From JANLUX01 sp031366005 (GTDB taxonomy: Bacteria; Bacteroidota; Bacteroidia; AKYH767-A; OLB10): a stretch of 13,399 nucleotides of DNA. The number at the start of each line of letters is the position of its first letter. Position 1 is the stretch's first letter. The notes beneath the pieces were generated by a model. That model did not search any database and was not told where the DNA came from. It saw only the letters and a program-made list of their open reading frames with translations. Position numbers and translations under genes: made by a program. The stretch lies in the NCBI GenBank assembly GCA_031366005.1, contig JANLZB010000024.1:1-13399 (forward strand), in the 5' to 3' direction. Shown here one piece after another: positions 8,365-13,399 of this stretch.

Positions 8365-8829
8365 ATGAAACGTCATAAAACGAGTCTCCATTTTTTAATT
8401 ATTGAAGATGTAAAAGAACATTCGTTGCTGATTAAAGAAGCTGTTCATGCTCATGATTTTTTGCACGACATTAGCTCTGTTAACAGTTGCACCGAAGCAC
8501 TTCGCATGCTTTATGAGTACCAGAAGGAAGACTATTTACGTCACATAATTATCCTTGATTTAAACGTGGGAGGAAGGGATGCACGGAGATTTCTTTCCAG
8601 GTTAGAAGAAGAAAAAAATTTTGCTGCCATACCTGTATTTGTACTTAGCGCCACCGGCAGCGAGCAGGATCGTGATTATGTTAATGCTTTTAACAATTGC
8701 ATGTACATCGTAAAGCCTGTGGGTATAGTTGAATTTATGAACCTCATTAACTTCATTTGTAACTTCTGGAGCGAGCATAAAAAAATGCCGGAATACTCCA
8801 GCTTGCAGGAACGATTCAAAAAAATCTGA
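8365..8829 (+). CDS. Stand-alone response regulator receiver protein
   Basis: This 154-residue protein consists of one receiver (CheY-like) domain with no output domain. The acidic pair is Glu14-Asp15 and the phosphoacceptor is Asp65 in ILDLNVGGRD. The switch residue is Ser95 in VFVLSAT, and the conserved lysine is Lys117 in YIVKPV. The long loop after strand 3 and the spacing resemble the Rcp1-like response regulators that partner with phytochromes or hybrid kinases. Without an output domain it probably passes phosphate on or acts through protein contact. No histidine kinase is encoded in the window, so its partner is unknown. It is monocistronic by position, with the J-domain gene divergent and about 125 bases to the next gene. 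Confidence 0.88.
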   Translation: MKRHKTSLHFLIIEDVKEHSLLIKEAVHAHDFLHDISSVNSCTEALRMLYEYQKEDYLRHIIILDLNVGGRDARRFLSRLEEEKNFAAIPVFVLSATGSEQDRDYVNAFNNCMYIVKPVGIVEFMNLINFICNFWSEHKKMPEYSSLQERFKKI

Positions 8830-8882
8830 GGCTTTTCTTGAAATGATTTATCAGTGTCAATTTTAATAAGCAACCTGGACTA

Positions 8883-8928
8883 CAATTACTCAATTACCCA
8901 ATTCTCTTACCTTAATTACCCAATTACC
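8883..8928 (+). repeat. Degenerate CAATTACC octamer repeats upstream of the dehydrogenase
   Basis: Units CAATTACT and CAATTACC lie head to tail at 8883-8898, and CAATTACC recurs at 8921-8928. A longer AATTACCCAATT occurs exactly twice, at 8892-8903 and 8914-8925, with a 22-base period. The cluster abuts the -7 element at 8929. Confidence 0.6.
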
Positions 8929-8936
8929 TACTTTTG
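8929..8936 (+). promoter_or_regulatory. Bacteroidota -7 promoter element (TACTTTTG)
   Basis: This is an exact TAnnTTTG match, 19 bases before the ATG at 8956. It is the same octamer and nearly the same spacing as upstream of bactofilin. No -33 TTTG was seen; the repeat cluster occupies that space. Confidence 0.55.
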
Positions 8937-8955
8937 CCCCTCTTAAAATAAAAAC

Positions 8956-10134
8956 ATGGCACAAGACCGTTTTCAGGCACCCGATTATTTTCAACTTGAT
9001 GAATTGCTCACCGAAGAACATAAGCTCGTGCGCAATTCTGTGCGCGATTGGGTGAAGAAAGAAGTTTCTCCAATCATAGAAGAATATGCACAGCGAGCTG
9101 AATTTCCAAAACATCTTATCAAAGGATTAGCTGAGATAGGTGCGTTTGGCCCTTATATACCTGTTGAATATGGAGGAGGCGGTTTAGATCAGATCAGTTA
9201 TGGTTTGATCATGCAGGAAATTGAGCGTGGTGATTCAGGAATCCGTTCCACTGCTTCAGTACAGAGTTCGCTGGTGATGTATCCCATCTATACTTATGGC
9301 AGCGAAGCACAGCGTAAAAAATATTTACCAAAGCTGGCGAGTGGCGAGTGGTTAGGTTGCTTTGGTTTAACAGAACCCGACCATGGATCTAATCCAAGTG
9401 GAATGCTTACAAATTTTAAGGATGAAGGTGATTATGTGGTTTTAAACGGAAGCAAAATGTGGATCAGCAATGCACCGTTTGCACAGATTGCTGTGGTATG
9501 GGCAAAAGATGAGGCTGGTGATATAAGAGGATTGGTGGTTGAACGAGGGATGGAAGGATTTTCTACTCCTGAGACACATGGTAAATGGAGTCTTCGTGCA
9601 AGCGCAACCGGTGAATTGGTTTTTGATAATGTAAAAGTGCCTAAAGAAAATATTTTTCCTGAGGTGAAAGGATTAAAAGGTCCATTGGGATGTTTGAATT
9701 CTGCACGCTACGGAATTTCGTGGGGTGCCCTTGGTGCAGCCATGGATTGTTATGATTCTGCATTGCGCTATTCAAAAGAACGCAAACAATTCGGAAGACC
9801 CATTGGAGGTTTTCAGTTGCAGCAAAAAAAATTAGCGGAGATGATTACTGAAATCACCAAAGCACAATTGCTTGCATGGCGACTGGGTGTTTTAAAGAAT
9901 GAAAACAGAGCTACACCTGCTCAAATTTCCATGGCTAAACGCAACAATGTGAACATGGCTCTGCATATTGCACGTGAAGCACGTCAGATACACGGAGGTA
10001 TGGGTATCACAGGTGAGTACCCAATCATGCGCCACATGATGAACCTGGAGAGTGTGATCACTTATGAAGGAACACACGATATACATTTACTCATAACAGG
10101 TATGGATGTAACGGGTGAAAATGCTTTTACTTAA
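8956..10134 (+). CDS. gcdH: Glutaryl-CoA dehydrogenase-type acyl-CoA dehydrogenase
   Basis: This is a complete 392-residue acyl-CoA dehydrogenase. The glutaryl-CoA dehydrogenase branch is indicated by GIRSTASVQSSLVMYPI near 95-111, where Arg97 would hold the substrate carboxylate. Other marks are CFGLTEPDHGS at 135-145 in the flavin region, RKQFGRPIGGFQ near 276-287, and the C-terminal YEGTHDIH with the likely catalytic base Glu371. GCDH oxidises and decarboxylates glutaryl-CoA to crotonyl-CoA in lysine, hydroxylysine and tryptophan breakdown, passing electrons to electron-transfer flavoprotein. The length and motif spacing are normal, so the enzyme should be active. Neighbours give no pathway context. 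The start follows a promoter element by a short leader, and no other in-frame ATG competes nearby. Confidence 0.92.
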   Translation: MAQDRFQAPDYFQLDELLTEEHKLVRNSVRDWVKKEVSPIIEEYAQRAEFPKHLIKGLAEIGAFGPYIPVEYGGGGLDQISYGLIMQEIERGDSGIRSTASVQSSLVMYPIYTYGSEAQRKKYLPKLASGEWLGCFGLTEPDHGSNPSGMLTNFKDEGDYVVLNGSKMWISNAPFAQIAVVWAKDEAGDIRGLVVERGMEGFSTPETHGKWSLRASATGELVFDNVKVPKENIFPEVKGLKGPLGCLNSARYGISWGALGAAMDCYDSALRYSKERKQFGRPIGGFQLQQKKLAEMITEITKAQLLAWRLGVLKNENRATPAQISMAKRNNVNMALHIAREARQIHGGMGITGEYPIMRHMMNLESVITYEGTHDIHLLITGMDVTGENAFT

Positions 10135-10220
10135 ATTATTTTTAATCGGCTGAAACTTTTCGTAGCAACAATAAGTAGAAGACAATAAATAGCCGAAATA
10201 TAATTCTAAATGGAATTATT

Positions 10221-10228
10221 TATGTTTG
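10221..10228 (+). promoter_or_regulatory. Bacteroidota -7 promoter element for tRNA-Cys (TATGTTTG)
   Basis: This is an exact TAnnTTTG, 11 bases before the first base of the tRNA, so transcription would start a few bases upstream of it. Confidence 0.5.
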
Positions 10229-10239
10229 CGGAATAATAC

Positions 10240-10310
10240 GGTCGCGTGGCCGAGCGGTTAGGCAGAGGTCTGCAAAACCTCGTACAGCAGTTCAAATCTG
10301 CTCGCGACCT
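10240..10310 (+). tRNA. tRNA-Cys (anticodon GCA)
   Basis: A full cloverleaf can be drawn in 71 bases. The acceptor stem GGTCGCG pairs with CGCGACC (10303-10309). The anticodon stem GAGGT/ACCTC (10265-10269 and 10277-10281) encloses the loop CTGCAAA, with GCA at 10272-10274. The T arm contains GTTCAAATC. The discriminator base is T, as expected for Cys tRNA. CCA is not encoded. Confidence 0.95.
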
Positions 10311-10320
10311 CAGAAGGCAA

Positions 10321-10357
10321 AAGGCTGGTAATCGATGATTATCAGCCTTGCTTTTTT
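10321..10357 (+). terminator. Intrinsic terminator after tRNA-Cys
   Basis: A 13-bp stem (10321-10333 with 10337-10349, one G-T wobble) with a 3-base loop is followed by GC and six T residues. It begins 10 bases after the tRNA. This is the strongest terminator in the window. Confidence 0.9.
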
Positions 10358-10489
10358 AAGAATAGTGGCGAAAGAGAAATGTTGAGCGAAATGTTTTGCT
10401 TTTTGCCTCACCCAGTCTGTAAAGTGTTTCAACAAATAATTCGATTCAAGTATTAATCCTTATTGACACCTTCACCTATTTGCTATTGC

Positions 10490-10612
10490 ATGGAGATGGA
10501 AGTAAATTTTTCTATGCAAAACCAACCAATAAAAGCATGGATAAAATCAGGGGCTTTTACTATGATAACCCTTCACCTGTTCCTAATAGGGAATCATTAT
10601 TTTTGCTATTAG
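10490..10612 (+). CDS. Possible 40-residue upstream ORF
   Basis: An ATG-initiated frame of 40 codons ends in TAG at 10610-10612, one base before the TTG start of the Cys-rich protein. It has a polar N-terminal half and a hydrophobic end (ITLHLFLIGNHYFCY). It resembles no family I recognise. It could be a leader peptide coupled to the next gene or simple chance. Against it, a good -7 element for the next gene lies inside it. The stretch before it (10358-10489) holds nothing else that I can identify. Confidence 0.2.
   Translation: MEMEVNFSMQNQPIKAWIKSGAFTMITLHLFLIGNHYFCY
10598..10605 (+). promoter_or_regulatory. Bacteroidota -7 promoter element (TATTTTTG)
   Basis: This is an exact TAnnTTTG ending 8 bases before the TTG start at 10614. 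Transcription would begin at or next to that start codon, giving a leaderless or nearly leaderless message. Confidence 0.4.
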
Positions 10613-10613
10613 T

Positions 10614-11030
10614 TTGAAAAACAACAGCATCATATCAAAAAGTATCAGCTACCTGATTTTGGTTGTAATAGCCTACACTCATCTTTGTTCAGTTATATGC
10701 GCTACTGGTATCGGTAAAGGATGTTGCGGTAATGAGAATAAAGATCCCGATAACCATCGGGACAAAAAATCCTGTTGTGCTCATGATAAGAAATCTCCTG
10801 CCAAAGATTGTCAGGATTTTCATCTTTCATTTTTCAAAACAACCGGACAGTTTACCTCAGATAAAAACCTTGATGTAATAAAGGCTTATCAGAGTCTGAT
10901 AGCTGTTATTATTCCTTTGTTTAATGTGATAACCGTTGAGCAAAGTAAAAACACATTTGCTTATAACGTATTTCATCCACCTCCCTCACAAGCGGATATT
11001 CGTATTTCCATCCGCAGTTTCCAGATTTGA
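10614..11030 (+). CDS. Small exported Cys-rich protein at the head of the copper cluster
   Basis: This 138-residue protein has an N-terminal hydrophobic segment (about 10-30) that looks like a signal peptide or anchor. A Cys/His/Asp/Lys-rich stretch follows, with Cys pairs at 37-38 and 54-55 and single Cys at 25, 29 and 66. A second hydrophobic patch lies near 90-106, and HPPPS is at 121-125. The layout (N-terminal hydrophobic segment, CC pairs, late PP) recalls the small Bacteroidota proteins called HYC_CC_PP, but I cannot confirm this. Its position before the DUF3347 and copper ATPase genes suggests metal binding in the envelope. The only plausible start is TTG at 10614: an in-frame stop lies at 10587 and there is no internal Met. 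A palindrome lies in frame at residues 44-50. A terminator follows the stop. Confidence 0.65.
   Translation: MKNNSIISKSISYLILVVIAYTHLCSVICATGIGKGCCGNENKDPDNHRDKKSCCAHDKKSPAKDCQDFHLSFFKTTGQFTSDKNLDVIKAYQSLIAVIIPLFNVITVEQSKNTFAYNVFHPPPSQADIRISIRSFQI
10745..10762. repeat. Intragenic palindrome TCCCGAT-AACC-ATCGGGA
   Basis: A perfect 7-bp inverted repeat with a 4-base loop lies inside the Cys-rich gene and encodes the DPDNHRD segment. A related palindrome lies in copB at 12378. Confidence 0.7.
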
Positions 11031-11046
11031 TTTAAGCGTTTAATGT

Positions 11047-11076
11047 AGCTCATTCTGTTTTATGAATGGGCTTTTT
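11047..11076 (+). terminator. Intrinsic terminator after the Cys-rich gene
   Basis: A 9-bp stem (11047-11055 with 11064-11072, one T-G wobble) with an 8-base loop runs into five T residues. It separates the Cys-rich gene from the DUF3347 gene. Confidence 0.75.
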
Positions 11077-11133
11077 GTGTTGCTTTTAAATAAGCAAATT
11101 AATTTCTATTTACACTTAATTAAAAAAATTAAA

Positions 11134-11697
11134 ATGAAAAAATCAATTATAATGATGCTCGCATTTGTTATTGCAGCATTCTCAACACAGGCGCAACATG
11201 ACCATCATCATGAAAGCGGAAAAAAAGAGGCAATTGCTATTAAAACATTCGAAAATGTGAATGCTGATGTAAAAACGCAATTGGAAAATTTACTTGCGGA
11301 TTACTTCACATTGAAAAATGCATTAGTTGCAGACAAGGAGGAGGAAGCAAGTAAAAGCGCAAAAGCATTTCGTAAAACATTACAGCGTGTTGACATGACT
11401 AAAATGAATTCCGAACAACATTCTTTCTTTATGGATTATATGTCAAAATTAGATTACGATGCAGAGCACATTGGAGGTGCATCAAACATTGAACACATGC
11501 GTGAACATTTTGCATCGTTTTCTAATAACATGTATGCAATTGTAAAAGCATTTCAGGCAAACAATGGTATTTCTGTTTACTATGATTATTGTCCGATGCA
11601 GAAAACAAACTGGTTAAGCAGTGAGAAAGCAATCAAAAATCCCTATTACGGCAAGCAAATGCTCACATGTGGGAAAGTAGCTGAAACATTAAAATAA
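11134..11697 (+). CDS. DUF3347 secreted protein, copper-associated
   Basis: This 187-residue exported protein has a signal peptide ending near STQA (about residue 20), directly followed by a His-rich HDHHH at 22-26. The body is mostly helical (about 37-145). The C-terminus carries the DUF3347 signature YDYCPM at 150-155, then NWLSSEKAIKNPYYG and MLTCG. Cys153, Met155 and Cys179 are likely metal ligands. DUF3347 domains occur in Bacteroidota as stand-alone secreted proteins or attached to CusB-type efflux adaptors, so copper binding in the envelope is likely. The frame extends upstream to an ATG at 11062, but that codon lies within the loop of the preceding terminator. The start at 11134 gives a textbook signal peptide after an A-rich leader. 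Confidence 0.85.
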   Translation: MKKSIIMMLAFVIAAFSTQAQHDHHHESGKKEAIAIKTFENVNADVKTQLENLLADYFTLKNALVADKEEEASKSAKAFRKTLQRVDMTKMNSEQHSFFMDYMSKLDYDAEHIGGASNIEHMREHFASFSNNMYAIVKAFQANNGISVYYDYCPMQKTNWLSSEKAIKNPYYGKQMLTCGKVAETLK

Positions 11698-11700
11698 GTA

Positions 11701-11733
11701 AAAGAGTGTTGTGCTATACACATAACACTCTTT
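11701..11733 (+). terminator. Hairpin after the DUF3347 gene
   Basis: AAAGAGTGTT (11701-11710) pairs with AACACTCTTT (11724-11733), a 10-bp stem extendable inward by GTG/CAC. The downstream side is T-rich but has no long T run, so termination may be partial. Confidence 0.6.
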
Positions 11734-11760
11734 ATTATCTCAAGAAAACAATAAAACATT

Positions 11761-11802
11761 CGGGCAACAGCGAAACTGACGAACGGGTAACAGCGAAACT
11801 GA
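11761..11802 (+). repeat. Tandem 19-bp direct repeat upstream of the Met-rich copper gene
   Basis: CGGGCAACAGCGAAACTGA at 11761-11779 recurs at 11784-11802 with one C/T difference, a period of 23 bases. It ends 27 bases before the ATG at 11830. No TAnnTTTG element is present in this gap, so the repeat may be part of a regulated promoter or an operator. Confidence 0.75.
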
Positions 11803-11829
11803 AAATAAATAATACAAAAACAAAAAAGA

Positions 11830-12285
11830 ATGAAAAACAAAAAAAGGATTGCCACCATGTTTGCTTCAATGCTCATGCTGGTTTGCCTCATGGCAAGTAA
11901 CTCATTTGCACAAACCAAATCAAAATCTGCAAAGACGATGGATTGCTGCATGATGAAAGACGGAAAGATGATGATGATGAAAGATGGAAAAATGATGTCT
12001 ATGGACAAAGACATGACCATGGCGAATGGAACTAAGTGCATGACCAATGGCGAATGTGTGATGAAAGACGGAAAGAAAATGATGATGAAAAATGGTGATT
12101 GTATGGATATGAGCGGAAAGATGGATAAGTGCGCAATGATGATAGATACTAAATCCCACTCCGAAAAGAAAAATGTAAAACATGATATGGCAACAACCTA
12201 CACTTGCACAATGCACCCGGAAGTTAGAAGTGACAAGCCCGGCAAATGCCCTAAATGCGGAATGGATTTAGTAGAAAAGAAATAA
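11830..12285 (+). CDS. Exported Met-rich copper-binding protein with C-terminal heavy-metal-binding domain
   Basis: This 151-residue protein starts with a signal peptide (about 1-28, ending SFAQ). Residues 37-104 are very rich in Met, Lys, Asp and Gly, built from imperfect MMKDGKMM units like DUF6799 domains, with Cys at 39, 40, 70, 76, 91 and 101. Residues 124-147 form a heavy-metal-binding domain: YTCTMHPEVR, then KCPKCGMDL. Cys126, Met128, His129, Cys140, Cys143 and Met145 are the candidate ligands. Thioether-rich sequences favour Cu(I) or Ag(I). The protein probably buffers or delivers copper in the periplasm. It lies 20 bases before copB, so co-transcription is likely. The same metal-binding module is often fused to the N-terminus of copper ATPases; here it is separate and secreted. 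Confidence 0.88.
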   Translation: MKNKKRIATMFASMLMLVCLMASNSFAQTKSKSAKTMDCCMMKDGKMMMMKDGKMMSMDKDMTMANGTKCMTNGECVMKDGKKMMMKNGDCMDMSGKMDKCAMMIDTKSHSEKKNVKHDMATTYTCTMHPEVRSDKPGKCPKCGMDLVEKK

Positions 12286-12305
12286 AGTAAATCCGTATTC
12301 CATAA

Positions 12306-13399
12306 ATGGAAATGACCAAAGAGGAGCATTCAACAATGCAACACGGTAATATGCCGATGGGAATGGTGGGACACGACCATCCCGACCATGTCGGGATGAT
12401 TGATGATTTTAAACGAAGGTTTTATGTAACCTTAGTCATCACCATTCCTGTTATGTTGCTTTCGCCAATGATTCAGCAATGGTTCCATTTTAATATTTCA
12501 TTCAAAGGTTCAACTTATTTATTGTTTGCACTTTCAACTGTTGTTTTCTTTTATGGTGGTTTGCCATTCTTAAAAGGATTGGTTGATGAAATAAAACAAA
12601 AGGCGTTAGGGATGATGACTTTGATTGCAGTTGCCATCACAGCCGCTTATGCTTACAGTGTTGCAACCGTTTTTGGTTTACAGGGTATGGATTTCTTTTG
12701 GGAACTCTGTACCCTTATTTTAATCATGTTGCTTGGGCATTGGATTGAAATGAAATCCGTAGCAGGTGCATCAAGAGAATTAGAATTGCTTGTTCAACTC
12801 ATGCCATCCGATGCACACATGATAATGCCAAATATGGTGCATGATGTAAAAACAGATTCACTCAAAGAAGGTGATTTGATTTTAATAAAGCCGGGAGAAA
12901 ATGTTGCTGCCGATGGAATAATTTCAGAGGGAGAAAGTTATTTGAATGAATCAATGCTTACTGGTGAATCCGTTCCAGTAAAAAAACAAATCGGAGAAAA
13001 AGTAATAGCAGGTTCAATAAACGGAAACGGTTCATTGAAAGTAAAAGTTAGTCATGCTTCAAAAGATTCTTACTTATCACGGGTAATTAAATTGGTTGAC
13101 GATGCACAAAAAACAAAATCAAAAACACAACTACTTGCAGATAAAGCAGCAAGAATTTTAACCATTGTTGCATTAGTCGCAGGGTTTGCAACTTTCTTTT
13201 TTTGGTGGCTGATTGCAAAAGAAACTTTTGTGTTTGCATTGGAGAGAATGGTAACCGTAATTGTAATTTGCTGCCCTCATGCTTTAGGGCTTGCAGTTCC
13301 GTTAGTGGTTGCAATTTCAACTTCACTCTCTGCAAAAAACGGATTGCTAATAAAAAACCGCACAGCATTTGAGAACGCAAGAAAAATCACAACAATAAT
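12306..13399 (+). CDS. copB: CopB-type copper-translocating P1B-ATPase (partial, cut by right edge)
   Basis: The first 364 residues of a P1B-ATPase are present. The short N-terminus is rich in Met and His (several M, HDHPDH at 23-28), a feature of CopB enzymes. Membrane helices lie at about 37-55, 70-88, 102-120, 131-146, 284-302 and 308-332. The actuator-domain motif TGES is at 219-222. The ion-binding motif is CPH at 323-325 (VICCPHALGLAVPL), which marks the CopB subgroup rather than the CPC of CopA. The phosphorylation (DKTGT) and nucleotide domains lie beyond the window. It exports copper (Cu(I), perhaps Cu(II) or Ag(I)) from the cytoplasm. It lies 20 bases after the Met-rich protein. A 9-bp perfect palindrome lies within codons 25-31. 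Confidence 0.93.
   Translation, partial: MEMTKEEHSTMQHGNMPMGMVGHDHPDHVGMIDDFKRRFYVTLVITIPVMLLSPMIQQWFHFNISFKGSTYLLFALSTVVFFYGGLPFLKGLVDEIKQKALGMMTLIAVAITAAYAYSVATVFGLQGMDFFWELCTLILIMLLGHWIEMKSVAGASRELELLVQLMPSDAHMIMPNMVHDVKTDSLKEGDLILIKPGENVAADGIISEGESYLNESMLTGESVPVKKQIGEKVIAGSINGNGSLKVKVSHASKDSYLSRVIKLVDDAQKTKSKTQLLADKAARILTIVALVAGFATFFFWWLIAKETFVFALERMVTVIVICCPHALGLAVPLVVAISTSLSAKNGLLIKNRTAFENARKITTI
12378..12398. repeat. Intragenic palindrome CATCCCGAC-CAT-GTCGGGATG
   Basis: A perfect 9-bp inverted repeat with a 3-base loop lies in the 5' part of copB, encoding HPDHVGM. It shares the TCCCGA/TCGGGA arms with the palindrome at 10745. Confidence 0.75.

Noticed and set aside
8883..8928. CRISPR array
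   Set aside because: The repeats are 8-12 bases, too short and without unique spacers of regular length; no cas genes are present.
10200..10219. Terminator for the dehydrogenase gene (ATAATTC/GAATTAT)
   Set aside because: The stem is A+T-rich and short, followed by no T run, and overlaps the tRNA promoter region.
10303..10310. Attachment site at the tRNA 3' end
   Set aside because: No second copy of the tRNA 3' end was found in the window and there is no integrase.
11062..11133. Upstream extension of the DUF3347 protein to an ATG at 11062
   Set aside because: The ATG lies in the loop of an intrinsic terminator, and the extension precedes a normal signal peptide start at 11134.
11920..12216. 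His-rich minus-strand open frame opposite the Met-rich copper protein
   Set aside because: His codons on this strand are the complement of the ATG (Met) codons of the real gene; it is a shadow.
13087..13380. 97-residue minus-strand open frame
   Set aside because: It lies opposite the clearly coding copB, has no recognisable features and no promoter.

Overview
The window looks like a chromosomal piece of a Bacteroidota species (Flavobacteriia/Sphingobacteriia/Chitinophagia type). Three lines of evidence agree. Secreted proteins carry type IX secretion (T9SS) C-terminal sorting domains. The start-proximal regions of most transcription units contain the Bacteroidota -7 promoter element TAnnTTTG, with little sign of Shine-Dalgarno sequences. 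The gene content is also typical of the phylum: choice-of-anchor L proteins, bactofilin next to atpZ, and DUF3347 and DUF6799-like copper proteins. Base composition is A+T-rich throughout, with no obvious compositional break visible by eye.

Layout. (1) Positions 1-3127, minus strand: two tandem paralogous secreted proteins with an N-terminal choice-of-anchor L domain and Ig/PKD-like repeats. The left one runs off the window; the right one is complete with a T9SS sorting domain. (2) Positions 3337-4375, plus strand: a tight three-gene unit of bactofilin, AtpZ and a four-helix membrane protein. In related genomes this normally leads into atpB and the ATP synthase operon, but here atpB is absent. 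(3) Positions 4546-7197: a large secreted sialate-O-acetylesterase-like (GQSN) enzyme with four Ig-like repeats and a T9SS domain. (4) Positions 7225-8211, minus: a membrane J-domain protein whose middle section resembles BatD. (5) Positions 8365-8829: a stand-alone response-regulator receiver protein. (6) Positions 8956-10134: a glutaryl-CoA dehydrogenase-type flavoprotein. (7) Positions 10240-10357: tRNA-Cys(GCA) followed by a strong intrinsic terminator. (8) Positions 10614-13399: a copper-handling cluster made of a Cys-rich exported small protein, a DUF3347 protein with a CPM motif, a Met-rich protein with a heavy-metal-binding domain, and a CopB-type (CPH) copper P-type ATPase cut by the right edge.

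How the genes work together. The copper genes form the clearest functional group: CopB would export Cu(I) across the inner membrane, and the three exported small proteins would bind or buffer the metal in the envelope. The last two genes are 20 bp apart and probably share a transcript that starts near a tandem 19-bp repeat. The bactofilin/AtpZ/membrane-protein trio overlaps or nearly abuts and is probably translationally coupled. The remaining genes look like independent housekeeping or secreted functions.

The points most worth a second look are the J-domain/BatD-like fusion, the tandem repeat ahead of the copper genes, the two related palindromes lying in frame inside two copper genes, and the missing atpB. 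No CRISPR array, transposase, integrase or phage gene is visible.
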